Shown: positions 21,001 through 31,186 of the stretch, piece by piece
Numbering within the stretch: position 1 is the first letter of the stretch
Layout of the letters: every line of letters starts with the position of its first letter
Assembly: GCA_029834535.1 (NCBI GenBank)
Contig: JAQMWT010000524.1
Location: forward strand, 186,001-250,000
Reading direction: 5' to 3'
Length of the DNA stretch: 64,000 nt
Source of the DNA: Chrysophaeum taylorii
Lineage: Eukaryota; Sar; Pelagophyceae; Pelagomonadales; Pelagomonadaceae
Translations under genes and position numbers: made by a program
The notes under the pieces: generated by a model
Database searches by the model: none
Told to the model about the DNA's origin: nothing
What the model saw: the letters and a program-made list of their open reading frames with translations, nothing else

Positions 21001-22099
21001 AGCCTCGAGCGATGCCGGGTCCTTGGAAGCAAATCTCCCCCACCAAACCCTGCTTCACCTCGGTGTCGCCGTCGAGCACCAGCACTTGGGAGTTTGAGAT
21101 AGGGAATCCGGCAGGCACGACGTCCCCAGTCCAGTTCTTGGGGACTGAAAAGAATGTCATGTCGCCTTCGGTTGGCCCGTAGAGATTGGTCACGACGGCC
21201 GACGGGAACAACAAACCGCACGCCTTGACGTGGGTGCCGCGAAGCGCTTCGCCGGCGCTAAAGACGTGCGTGACGGAGCTCTTCGCCGCCGCCGCTTTCC
21301 TATCATCATCATCATCAATCTCCGCAAACGCGTCGATCTGGGACGGCACGCAAAAGAGCTTGGTGATCTTGAACCGCGAGACGCACCCCAACAAGTACTC
21401 GGGATCCTTCGCGCGGTTCCCCGTCGCGGCCAACACCATCCTCGCGCCAGTCAGCAATGGCCAAAAAATCTCCCACTCGGACACACCAAACCCATAAAAC
21501 GTCTTTTGGAGGATAGCGTCGTCGTCGCCGAGAGGAAATTTGCTCTGAAGGAAATCGATGCGGTTACACAACCCAAAGTGTTCGACGACCACGCCCTTGG
21601 GTTCCCCCGTAGTGCCAGAAGTGTAGAAGCAATAGAGCGCGTCCTTCGGTGCGACGCGCGGGAGCTTGCTGTCGCTAGTCCCCTTGAGCCGTTCCATTAC
21701 CAAAGCTTGCGGAAACTTGTCCGAGTGCTTCTCGGTCGTGAGCAAATCGCCCCTCGAGTCCTTGACGACGTACTCGACCCGGCTCAACGGCCCCTCCACA
21801 TCTGTGGGCACGTAAGCTCGTCCTGACGACGTGATCCCCATGATCCCCACGAGCATCTGGTAACTCCTCTCGACGTACAAGCACACCATGGGCGTCGCGC
21901 CAACCAAGCCGCTCGCGACACGCTGCGCATCCGCAGCGAGCTCCCTGTAGCTCTTTCGGCCCTGCTCCCACTCGACCTCACCTCTTGTGAGCGCCAGAAA
22001 GCGCCCAACCACCGAAGCCTCCTCGCAAAACACATTCACCCGCATTACCGGACGCTCCTGCGTTTTGCCGCGGCGACGCATGCTGGCGTCAAGCCTCAA
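18041..22099 (-). CDS. Polylysine-synthetase-like NRPS, copy A (1352 aa): A-T-three membrane/LbH modules
   Basis: The adenylation domain covers residues about 25-500, with core motifs YTSGTTGEPKG (159-169), NLYGPTEGD (A5), YRTGD (383-387), GRVDRQVKVGGVRVELGEVE and the catalytic Lys in NDKVDR (K487). The carrier domain has LGATS with the phosphopantetheine Ser at 543. After residue 600 come three modules, each with hydrophobic membrane segments followed by a left-handed beta-helix acyltransferase-like part (FRLFG-type entry, then hexapeptide turns). That is the architecture of bacterial epsilon-polylysine synthetase and its fungal relatives, where the C-terminal modules join monomers without classic condensation domains. 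The likely product is therefore a homopolymer or short oligomer made at a membrane. In motif A4 the usual FDxSxWE reads FGVSEWE, so the Asp that binds an alpha-amino group is a Gly (205). Starts at 22099 or 22045 are both possible. A near-identical paralog lies at 27185. Confidence 0.88.
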   Translation of the reverse strand: MRLDASMRRRGKTQERPVMRVNVFCEEASVVGRFLALTRGEVEWEQGRKSYRELAADAQRVASGLVGATPMVCLYVERSYQMLVGIMGITSSGRAYVPTDVEGPLSRVEYVVKDSRGDLLTTEKHSDKFPQALVMERLKGTSDSKLPRVAPKDALYCFYTSGTTGEPKGVVVEHFGLCNRIDFLQSKFPLGDDDAILQKTFYGFGVSEWEIFWPLLTGARMVLAATGNRAKDPEYLLGCVSRFKITKLFCVPSQIDAFAEIDDDDDRKAAAAKSSVTHVFSAGEALRGTHVKACGLLFPSAVVTNLYGPTEGDMTFFSVPKNWTGDVVPAGFPISNSQVLVLDGDTEVKQGLVGEICFQGPGIARGYLNRPELTARSFVRSMYRTGDRGYVDRQGVLHFVGRVDRQVKVGGVRVELGEVEAGLVKAGAAKALAEIVGEGPMKRIVAWVTPLKDAQAIHEKVRTFLPKAYVPGRVVGLETFPLTKNDKVDRAKLKRDILEEQPAISFDDDNTLEGKILQVWACLVSLPAHTTKDSAFETLGATSLLIGRAATLLRKRGYRVAMTDFFVFNTANKLAQKIGHHHQAIATTPKIKRWQGLSSTRPLAILMNAFSFVLSLSTNDGLPAVIEFVVSIHLYSTYSFLIAWVLAVVVHFMVLAATVLFAVGAKYALLGNTKPGDYPIFSFMYLRWHTVLSVYLATQSSIRESFGDTPLMPLFYRLFGARIGPDCEMDANLYDPDMIEIGRGVQLRRESVVSGHALTKDGLLKLRRTRIADYSIVKTRAFVVAGTQLNDRETRVGAMATTDGLDGIGKPPAGVVEPSAASAPLGAAHLKKLFCVPLLIAVVQLPVGIALYLMAASGAFDLVSVPRSMHDALGLLNTAGGEAVWLLGFSWVFSLLSSQLFFWILVLLKKTVFDKNKRYCVDGEVRAWFLNRLVSCRGFDEATGPYINTEVLAMLYRALGARIGRRVQMDAFYALEHEFVAVGDNVVFGHGVTIETTVVEACEPTEKSSLVIAKKRQVVANPVVISPDSEVLDHCHLEHLSTVETKALVGSTTLVPRAYVVPSKSTLMGNVDNAPVILRRDRTAHKPISPIEALARRRHEGNFHWFAFNLFNVTASIILEPLVTAVWIFACGVATQLADGRITLSFAVFTFIDLAMLVAEALFVCVCKWILIGEYKAGDYAFYGKYHYQWVVALLLNRSLRPLLETKFRGTCFLPWVCRIFGMKCGRDCCLMSATVEFDLLELGDRCVVGIHSTLQPHTVENMVIKLGPFEMGNESCLRHLAAIMPDSALEDNAEMLENSLLPKGCVCAKGTTWAGLPAREVNPTTEVTSNKNNGDTGNHVRSPLLELTTPN

Positions 22100-25000
22100 C
22101 TACATTTGGCGTCACCTTCTCATCGTCTCTGGCCACTTTCTGGGGTATCTTGGTATCTGCCATGCTGACTCACCCAATATAAAATCGAAACGCACCACAA
22201 ATGCGCTCTCCACCGACTCCCAATGAAGCGCCGCCAAATTGCGGACGACGGCAACACCCTCGATTGATCTAGGAACAACTACCCGGCGGCATGCTGCCAA
22301 CCCGACGCACGCCGCGCTCTTAATCACCGCGCGTTCCTCGTTGCACCCCTATACGCTTGTCATGCTTGCGACCTTGACACGTATGCTGGCCTCCCTGGCA
22401 ACAACAACAGTGTGCGTCCGTGGACCTGTCCAACTGTGCCTGCGAGGCAACGGCGGTTGGCGAGGCTGCTGCGTTCTTGGAAACTTCGGCGAACGTAGCT
22501 AGCTAGCGCCGTCATCCTCGACCTTGTCGTCCCTCTCGTTGCACCGCGCGTTGCTGATCATGATTGGCGACAGCTGGGCAACGTCACCGATGCATACTCC
22601 GAAACCGCGGCGCCTTCCGCTCGCTCACCATCGCCACCCATCACGGCCATGCCCGCGCACTTCTCGCCATGAATCGCTAACCTTTCGCTGGTCGACGTAC
22701 CCTCGAGCTGTCCACGATGCGTGCTACGCGTCGCGCACGCGCTGAGAGCCCAGGTTCTGTCGATGGACATAGTCTCACTATGCCGGATCTAACCTCTCTA
22801 TGCTCCGCGCTACCTCTAGAGACGGGCTCTGAGCCCTTGGCCCCTCGCCTCTTCGTGTCGAGATGATCTTGCATTCACGTCTACGCTTTCTCTGTCATGG
22901 ACCACTCTGCTGACCCGCACGCGCGTACCTCCTCGACCAGCGTCGGTCCTCTTCTCCTTCCCTGCGCCCTTCGTCACATTCGTAGAAACCAAAACACAGT
23001 TAGTTATACACACCACGCTCGACAGCTCGACGGACCCCCGCGATGAGGACGTCGTCGGTCACACGACGAGAAACCATCCCCAGAATCATCGCCCCCCCCA
23101 GGGAGTGCCTGCCAACGTCTTATGTAAACTCCTCCCGACGCGCGTCCTGAATGACCTGTCGTCAAAGAGCAGAGTCGGCCGTTTGCAACTTTGGGCGGAT
23201 CGTGCGATTGCCCAGGCTCCGTCTTTGTTTAAATGGCCCTTCCTTTACCACGAAACTGGCCACCTTCATTTTTACGTGCCCGTACGGCCCGGAGAGGTAT
23301 CTAAAAACGCTCCCGCAATTGCGGCTGCACGTCCAACAACGAATCAGCCAGCTCACACCTCATGAATGTCACACACCGCCGCCGTGGCGCGGGAAATTGT
23401 AGGCACTATTGGTGATAGGCGCTACTGGTGGGTCCGAATCTTTGCACTACTGTTCGATACTGCCCGCACCCAGCTCGCGTGGTCGTATCTTCGCACTACT
23501 GTTCGATATTCCTCGCACCCAGCTCGTGTGGTCGTGGGCGCCAATTCGCGGCGCCGACGCCATTCTAAGCGCCGCTTGGCACCAACACTGCGAGCATAAC
23601 TTGTCGTCGTGACCTTCTCGGCACCTCCAGTCAGCAATGCCGCCTGATCTTTATGTCCGGCTCACGCACCGAACAGGACGATCCACTTCAGTAGATGAGG
23701 AAGGTGACATGCGTTTAGACTCGTAGCCGACGCTGCATTCGTCGCGATGTGTCTCCGGGTCTATAGTCCGGCGCCGAGATTTTTGCCGTTGCGACAGAAA
23801 AGAGTCGAAGAAAAGAGCCCAATGAAGATGTTTGCTCGACTACCTCCAAAAAGCGTCTTCTACAGCACCCCGCCTTCAAAATGAGAAAGTTCCAGGGTTG
23901 GGACGCCTCGAATGAAAAAGTTACTATTACCAAAATCACGCTAGTCGTGCCGCTTGTTCGTCGGTTACCCATGCTAGACCTAGTTTCCGTTGTTGTAGTT
24001 TTTTTTCTTCGCCGAATTCTCACACGAGTCGCTTGCGCGGGTTCGACCTGCTTTGCAGTACGCTCGAGGACCTCATCCTTTCTACGCGTTCTCGAGGAGC
24101 ACCCCAAACGACGACGACGACGCGCTCGTCCCGACCGATTACTCAATTCCTCGAATAAATAAATCGCGGACGCGGTCTACGCCTCTACCGACCTTGGCAC
24201 CGATTGGGCTGGCAAATGTCATCGACTGAGCATTACTATCAGCCGAGCGCCGAAAAACCACCAGAACACCCCGGTTCGAGGCGTGATCGCCCCCCTCGAA
24301 CGACGCATCGCAAAACGCGCCTCCCCCAAAATCGCGGCACCTCAGCGAGAGAGACACGACTCCAAGGCAAACACGTAGTAACGCAGATATCACGGACTAA
24401 CTTGCTACTCTAGATGCTAGTCGAGGTGAAATGAGGATGTCACACTCTCAACAGCCGCGAGTAGGCTCCTTTTTTTCCCCTCTTATTATGCTACAACTAG
24501 GTGAAATTTTTCTCGGCGACGCTGCCTCAGAAAATGTTCTTCTCGACGGTGGTTTGTCGTCGGTATGATCTCATGCATAGGAGTATCTAGCTATTTTTAC
24601 CTTCTTTGTTCGCGGGACCGAGTCCCAAACGGTCGTCTCCACGAATTCTGGCGTCGCATCGGTTCTTCTTCTTCTTCTTCTTCTTCTTCTAGCCTTTTAG
24701 CACCGAGAGTCGGTCTGTCCTGCCAATGAGCACAGTGGGCAAGACGTTGCACCCAAGCAACACACGCAAAACGCACTCGGAAGCCAAGGAGGCACAGAAG
24801 CAGATAGTTAATCTAAAGAGAAAGTGCAAGAAACACGCAAGGAGAAGAAGCGAAGGTCACCTTCTCTGACACTGTGTTCTGACGCTTTGGCGAGAGAGTC
24901 CAGGTGCTACTGCGCGTCGGGGACGGAGCCGGCGCCGCGCTCGTTTTCGGGCGCGGGCCATGGCTCGTCCGCGCGCCTTGATGAACAAGTGGGGAATCAT

Positions 25001-27056
25001 GCTCCGCTCAGCAGCCGAAAGACGTGTAAGCAAGAAAAATTGAGATGGGAATGAAGCCATCAGGAAAAAGAGAGTTGCTTATTACCACAACTGCAAAAAA
25101 CGAATACGACACACTATAGCGCGGGAGCGAGAAACTAGCGAGTCGCTGGGAGCGCACGAGAATGCGCAAGCATGGGCATCAGAGGCGGCGGCGGCGCGAA
25201 AGTCGCCAGCGACATGCAAGCATGGCACGTGACCCGTCTTCAACGTCGCCGTCCATAAAGTGGATAATACAAAAAAGAACGTTGCAGAATGCAGCCATGA
25301 AAAATTCAAAGGCAGCAATCGAGTCCGCGGTGAACACAAAATGCGTGGTGAGAATTCGTGTCGCAAGTAACCAGCGTGTTGGGGAGCTTCCAGCCGATAT
25401 GAGAAATAAATCCTGAACTTTCACGCAGGGCATCGTCCTTAGATAATATATAGCCAGAAAAAAAGCGTGTCTCCACGAGCTTGTTGAAGGCAGAAGTAAG
25501 CACAATCCACTCAGCGGTTTTGGAGGGTCTCGTCAATTCGAGACATGTCGCAGCAATGGCATGAGCGGTCTCAACCGCAAAACCCCGCTGGGCAGAGCGG
25601 TACCACGTCAGCAGCATGATGAAGGTCGCGTTCACAACCCGTGTGGGTGTTGAGGTCCGAGGAAACGCGCCCTGGCAGGATACAACGAGAACACGCGAAC
25701 ATCGACCTCATACGCCTGCAGGCGTCCAAGACCAACATTGTCCAACAAAGTCAAGCGGACGCCATCGAAAATTTTTGGGCAAACGAGGCGACTACGCGAG
25801 TTAATTCCGGCATGATGAGTCATCCCTTCTGGCTCTTTGTTGGCGGACGATTCATATGACTTGGTGTGGGTGCTGATAGCGCGCAAGTCGCCCGCGAATC
25901 CACGCTCCTCGGGCGCTCGCAGTACCTGAATGATGCTCTCGCAGCACGCGGGCACCATGGTTCCGCTTGATCGCAGAAGAAGAGAAAAAATGACCACAGA
26001 GAACTGCGAAGAAACAAGCAAGAAAGCGACGCAAGACAAGCACAGAGGTCGGCGAAGGAGCAGAAGGACGAAGGAGCAATAAGTAAGGAGGCCGAAGAAA
26101 AAAAAAAGAACCGCAGAGAGAGAGACACGGTAAGACTACGCCATGAAGTGGTCGCAGCACGATGTCACACATTCCATACTGGCCACCATAACTTGATCAG
26201 GGCGAGGCGCCTAAAAATGTCGTGAGAACGCGGCATATCCTCATGCCGTCAGCGTCAAGGATGAAAGCAAGAACCTCCTCCGCCGGAAGACGACCGCGTA
26301 CGAAGAGTAATAAGGAGCGCGCCGTCGTCAAAGTTGGGCGGGGCGATGTAGTGAAAAAATATGATGAAGCGACTCGGAAGAACCAGGGCGGCGACAACAA
26401 CATCATCGACGCGGGGAAAACATAAAAACCCGTAGGCAGCAGCAGCAGCAAGACGCTGCCTGGTGGTGTCTTGATGCACTACGAGGAACTTAACCAGCAT
26501 ATGGCGCTTACCATGACGGACTTATGAAACGAGCCTGCGAAAGATGTTCGGACAAGTGGTCGTAGTAGAAACACACGACATGATTCGCGGGCTCGTATGC
26601 ACGAAAACGCGCAAGTCCAAGCATAGTCGACACCCATCAAAAAGACAATGCCGCTGGAAGATGGTAAACCGGCCATGACAGAAGAAATGCGCGTGCAAAA
26701 TGTGGGATCGCCCGCCGCCCCAAACCAACCACTCGATGCGAGGCCACCAGCAACGTGTAATACTACTCGACGAAGGCGAATTCAAGTCGGCGGCGGCGTT
26801 GCGGTCTTTACGGACCCCCGACCACGCACGCACCTGGGCGTGCGAGGTCGAATGAATCAAAATGCGCCGCCGCACGGCGCGGAGTGATTTGGGTATTTTA
26901 CATCATCATCCCAACAAACGCCATCGCGTGTATAACAGGCACTTTCGATGCGCGAGCAAGTTATCTTAAACCAGAAGGGGGGGGGGTGGCCAATGTCGAC
27001 CGCGTGATGTGGAATGGTGGTGGCCTGATTTGAAGTCGACCGCTTGATGTGGCCTC
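22100..27056. other. About 5 kb between the NRPS-like paralogs without a recognisable gene
   Basis: Base composition is lower in GC than in neighbouring genes, and no frame longer than about 140 codons is protein-like. A (TTC)n tract lies at about 24661-24691. On the minus strand, short hydrophobic frames at 25082-26172 could be debris of a membrane-protein gene, but no family is recognisable. The interval should contain the promoter of NRPS copy A near 22100-22300. Confidence 0.5.
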
Positions 27057-27172
27057 CAAACAAACAAACAAACAAACAAACAAACAAACAAACAAACAAA
27101 CAAACAAACAAACAAACAAACAAACAAACAAACAAACAAACAAACAAACAAACAAACAAACAAACAAACAAA
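27057..27172. repeat. (CAAA)29 microsatellite
   Basis: There are twenty-nine perfect 4-bp units, ending 12 bp beyond the stop codon of NRPS copy B. The unbroken long open frames across it, which read as repeated C-L-F-V, are artefacts of the repeat. Confidence 0.97.
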
Positions 27173-27184
27173 CCGGTGGTCGAG

Positions 27185-30100
27185 TTAGTTGGTGATGGTG
27201 AGCTCGAGGAGAGGAGAAAGGACGACGTGATTTCCGTTGTCGCCATTGTTGAGGGGGGTGACCTCTTGTGCGGGGAGGCCGGCCCAGGTGGTGCCTCTGG
27301 CGCACACGCAGCCTTTCGGAAGCAGGGAGTTCTCGAGCATCTCGGCGTTGTCCTCCAAGGCCGAGTCGGGCATGATTGCCGCGAGATGACGCACGCAGGA
27401 CTCGCTGCCCATCTTGAAGGGTCCGAGTTTGATCACCATGTTTTCGACGGTGTGGGGCTGCAGGATGGAGTGAATTCCTACGACGCATCTATCACCAAAC
27501 TCGAGCAAATCGAACTCAACAGTCGCCGACATCAAACAACAGTCAGTGCCGCACTTCATCCCAAAGATGCGGCAGAACCAGGGGAGGAAGCACGTCCCGC
27601 GGAATTTGGTTTCCAGTAACGGGCGCAGGGAGCGGTTTAGGAGGAGGGCGACAACCCATTGGTAGTGGTATTTGCCATAAAAAGCATAGTCGCCGGCTTT
27701 GTATTCTCCAATCAGGATCCACTTGCTGCCGCAAACAAACAACGCCTCGGCAACGAGCATCGCGAGGTCGACGAGGATGAAGATCGCCAAAGCGAGAATG
27801 ATTCCGCCGTCGTCAGCTATCTGGGTGGCTAGACCGCAAGCGAAGATCCAGACAGCTTTCACCATTGGTTCCAAAATTACGGAGGCGGCGACGTTAAAAA
27901 CGTTGAACGCGATCCAGTGGAAATTTCCCTCGTGACGCCTGCGGGCGAGCGTTTCTATCGGCGAAATCGGCTTGTGGGTGGTACGGTCTCGCCGAAGGAC
28001 AACAGGAGCGTTGTTCACGTTGCCCATCGACGTCGACCTCGCCCGGACGACGTAACCTCGAGGAACTATCGTAGAAGATCCGACGAGGGCCTTGGTTTCC
28101 ACCGTAGAGAGGAACTCGAGATGGCAGTGGTCGAGAACTTCGGAATCGGGGGCGATCACCACTTGGCTCGCCACCACATGGCGCTTCTTCGCGCTCACGA
28201 GGCTTGATGTTTCGGTTGGTTCGCACGCCTCGACGACGGTCGTCTCGAACGTCACGCTATTGCCGAAAACGACGTTGTCGCCAACCGTGACGAACTCGTG
28301 TTCCAAAGCGTAAAATGCATCCATCTGAACGCGGCGGCCTACTTTCGCCCCCAACGCGCGATACAGCATCGCCAGGACCTCGGTGTTGATGTAAGGTCCC
28401 GCGGCGTCGTCGAAACCTCGACACGACACGAGCCGGTTCAGGAACCAGGTGCGGACTTCGTCGTTGCATATAATAGAGCGCCGCCGCCGCTTTAAGACAG
28501 TCTTTTTCAACAACACCAATATCCAGAAGAAAAGCTGCGAGCTCAGAAGGGGAAATATCCAGGAAAAACCAAGGAGCCAAACAGCACCGCCGTCCGCGGT
28601 ATTGAGGAGCCAGAGAGCATCGCGAAGAGATTTTGGGGTGCTGACGAGATCGAACGTGCCCGACGCAGCCATCAAGTACAACGCGATGCCGACGGGAAGC
28701 TGCACGACGGCGATTAAAAGAGGGACGCAGAAAAGTTTTTTAAGATGCGCGGCGCCGAGCGGCGCGGAGGCGGCAGAGGGTTCGACGACTCCCGCGGGGG
28801 GTTTCCCGATCCCGTCCAGCCCGTCGGTCGTGGCCATCGCGCCTACTCGCGTCTCGCGATCGTTCAGTTGTGTACCAGCCACCACAAACGCCCGGGTCTT
28901 GACGATAGAATAGTCAGCGATTCGCGTTCGTCGCAACTTGAGGAGCCCGTCTTTCGTGAGCGCGTGGCCGCTGACAACTGATTTCCTTCGAAGCTGGACA
29001 CCCCGGCCGATCTCGATCATGTCCGGGTCGTACAGATTGGCGTCCATCTCGCAGTCGGGGCCGATCCGCGCGCCAAACAACCGATAAAACAACGGCATCA
29101 ACGGGGTGTCGCCGAAGCTTTCTCGGATCGAGCTCTGGGTGGCAAGATACACCGAGAGGACGGTGTGCCACCTCAAATACATGAAACTAAATATCGGGTA
29201 ATCGCCAGGTTTCGTGTTACCGAGGAGCGCGTACTTCGCTCCTACGGCAAACAGAACGGTCGCCGCGAGGACCATAAAGTGGACGACAACCGCGAGGACC
29301 CACGCGATCAAAAACGAGTACGTCGAATACAAATGGATCGAGACCACGAATTCGATCACCGCCGGCAGCCCGTCGTTCGTCGAGAGACTCAAAACGAAGC
29401 TGAACGCGTTCATCAGGATTGCCAGCGGTCTTGTTGAGGACAGCCCTTGCCACCTCTTGATCTTGGGCGTCGTCGCGATAGCTTGGTGGTGGTGCCCTAT
29501 TTTTTTAGCGAGTTTGTTGGCGGTGTTGAAGACAAAGAAGTCGGTCATGGCGACGCGGTAGCCACGCTTCCGGAGCAGCGTCGCGGCTCGACCGATCAGC
29601 AGGGACGTAGCTCCCAGAGTTTCGAACGCCGAGTCTTTAGTGGTGTGAGCTGGGAGAGACACCAGACGGGCCCACACTTGGAGGATCTTTCCCTCTAAAG
29701 TATTGTCGTCGTCGAAGGATATAGCAGGTTGCTCTTCGAGGATATCCCGTTTCAATTTCGCGCGGTCAACCTTGTCGTTCTTCGTCAACGGAAACGTCTC
29801 CAGGCCCACGACGCGGCCCGGAACGTAGGCTTTCGGAAGGAATGTCCGAACCTTCTCGTGGATAGCTTGGGCGTCTTTCAACGGGGTGACCCACGCAACT
29901 ATCCGCTTCATCGGCCCCTCGCCCACGATCTCGGCGAGTGCCTTGGCCGCGCCAGCCTTGACCAGCCCGGCTTCGACTTCGCCCAACTCGACGCGAACCC
30001 CCCCGACCTTGACCTGGCGGTCGACGCGCCCCACGAAATGCAACACGCCCTGCCTGTCCACGTACCCGCGGTCTCCGGTGCGATACATGCTGCGGACAAA

Positions 30101-31186
30101 CGACCTGGCCGTAAGCTCGGGTCGGTTCAGGTAACCTCGAGCGATGCCGGGTCCTTGGAAGCAAATCTCCCCCACCAAACCCTGCTTCACCTCGGTGTCG
30201 CCGTCGAGCACCAGCACTTGGGAGTTTGAGATAGGGAATCCGGCAGGCACGACGTCCCCAGTCCAGTTCTTGGGGACTGAAAAGTATGTCATGTCGCCTT
30301 CGGTTGGCCCGTAGAGATTGGTCACGACGGCCGACGGGAACAACAAACCGCACGCCTTGACGTGGGTGCCGCGAAGCGCTTCGCCGGCGCTAAAGACGTG
30401 CGTGACGGAGCTCTTCGCCGCGGCCGCTTTCCTATCATCATCATCATCAATCTCCGCAAACGCGTCGATCTGGGACGGCACGCAAAAGAGCTTGGTGATC
30501 TTGAACCGCGAGACGCACCCCAACAAGTACTCGGGATCCTTCGCGCGGTTCCCCGTCGCGGCCAACGCCATCCTCGCGCCAGTCAGCAATGGCCAAAAAA
30601 TCTCCCACTCGGACACACCAAACCCAAAAAACGTCTTTTGGAGGATGGCGTCGTCGTCGCCGAGAGGAAATTTGCTCTGAAGGAAATCGATGCGGTTACA
30701 CAACCCAAAGTGTTCGACGACCACGCCCTTGGGTTCCCCCATAGTGCCAGAAGTGTAGAAGCAATAGAGCGCGTCCTTCGGTGCGACGCGCGGGAGCTTG
30801 CTGTCGCTAGTCCCCTTGAGCCGTTCCATTACCAAAGCTTGCGGAAACTTGTCCGAGTGCTTCTCGGTCGTGAGCAAATCGGCCCTCGAGTCCTTGACGA
30901 CGTACTCGACCCGGCTCAACGGCCCCTCCACATCTGTGGGCACGTAAGCTCGTCCTGACGACGTGATCCCCATGATCCCCACGAGCATCTGGTAACTCCT
31001 CTCGACGTACAAGCACACCATGGGCGTCGCGCCAACCAAGCCGCTCGCGACACGCTGCGCATCCGCAGCGAGCTCCCTGTAGCTCTTTCGGCCCTGCTCC
31101 CACTCGACCTCACCTCTTGTGAGCGCAAGGAAGCGCCCAACCACCGAAGCCTCCTCGGAAAACACCTTTGTCATATCACATTGCAT
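27185..31186 (-). CDS. Polylysine-synthetase-like NRPS, copy B
   Basis: This is a paralog of the gene at 18041-22099 with the same domain order: A domain, carrier domain with LGATS, then three membrane/left-handed-helix modules. From the shared EEASVVGRFL near the N-terminus to the start of the second membrane module, the DNA is almost identical at a constant offset of 9132 with no indels. The remaining third shows many substitutions and a net 12-bp length difference. Core motif A3 reads TSGTMG where copy A has TSGTTG. The A4 motif again is FGVSEWE. I chose the ATG at 31186 (alternative 31174, aligned with copy A position 22045). The frame stays open to 31360, but that part is AT-rich and unlike copy A. 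Its own upstream region differs from that of copy A, so the two may be regulated differently. Confidence 0.87.
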   Translation of the reverse strand: MQCDMTKVFSEEASVVGRFLALTRGEVEWEQGRKSYRELAADAQRVASGLVGATPMVCLYVERSYQMLVGIMGITSSGRAYVPTDVEGPLSRVEYVVKDSRADLLTTEKHSDKFPQALVMERLKGTSDSKLPRVAPKDALYCFYTSGTMGEPKGVVVEHFGLCNRIDFLQSKFPLGDDDAILQKTFFGFGVSEWEIFWPLLTGARMALAATGNRAKDPEYLLGCVSRFKITKLFCVPSQIDAFAEIDDDDDRKAAAAKSSVTHVFSAGEALRGTHVKACGLLFPSAVVTNLYGPTEGDMTYFSVPKNWTGDVVPAGFPISNSQVLVLDGDTEVKQGLVGEICFQGPGIARGYLNRPELTARSFVRSMYRTGDRGYVDRQGVLHFVGRVDRQVKVGGVRVELGEVEAGLVKAGAAKALAEIVGEGPMKRIVAWVTPLKDAQAIHEKVRTFLPKAYVPGRVVGLETFPLTKNDKVDRAKLKRDILEEQPAISFDDDNTLEGKILQVWARLVSLPAHTTKDSAFETLGATSLLIGRAATLLRKRGYRVAMTDFFVFNTANKLAKKIGHHHQAIATTPKIKRWQGLSSTRPLAILMNAFSFVLSLSTNDGLPAVIEFVVSIHLYSTYSFLIAWVLAVVVHFMVLAATVLFAVGAKYALLGNTKPGDYPIFSFMYLRWHTVLSVYLATQSSIRESFGDTPLMPLFYRLFGARIGPDCEMDANLYDPDMIEIGRGVQLRRKSVVSGHALTKDGLLKLRRTRIADYSIVKTRAFVVAGTQLNDRETRVGAMATTDGLDGIGKPPAGVVEPSAASAPLGAAHLKKLFCVPLLIAVVQLPVGIALYLMAASGTFDLVSTPKSLRDALWLLNTADGGAVWLLGFSWIFPLLSSQLFFWILVLLKKTVLKRRRRSIICNDEVRTWFLNRLVSCRGFDDAAGPYINTEVLAMLYRALGAKVGRRVQMDAFYALEHEFVTVGDNVVFGNSVTFETTVVEACEPTETSSLVSAKKRHVVASQVVIAPDSEVLDHCHLEFLSTVETKALVGSSTIVPRGYVVRARSTSMGNVNNAPVVLRRDRTTHKPISPIETLARRRHEGNFHWIAFNVFNVAASVILEPMVKAVWIFACGLATQIADDGGIILALAIFILVDLAMLVAEALFVCGSKWILIGEYKAGDYAFYGKYHYQWVVALLLNRSLRPLLETKFRGTCFLPWFCRIFGMKCGTDCCLMSATVEFDLLEFGDRCVVGIHSILQPHTVENMVIKLGPFKMGSESCVRHLAAIMPDSALEDNAEMLENSLLPKGCVCARGTTWAGLPAQEVTPLNNGDNGNHVVLSPLLELTITN

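Noticed and set aside
26961-27619. Frames reading repeated C-L-F-V or K-Q-T-N across 27057-27172
   Set aside because: Pure translation of the (CAAA)n microsatellite.
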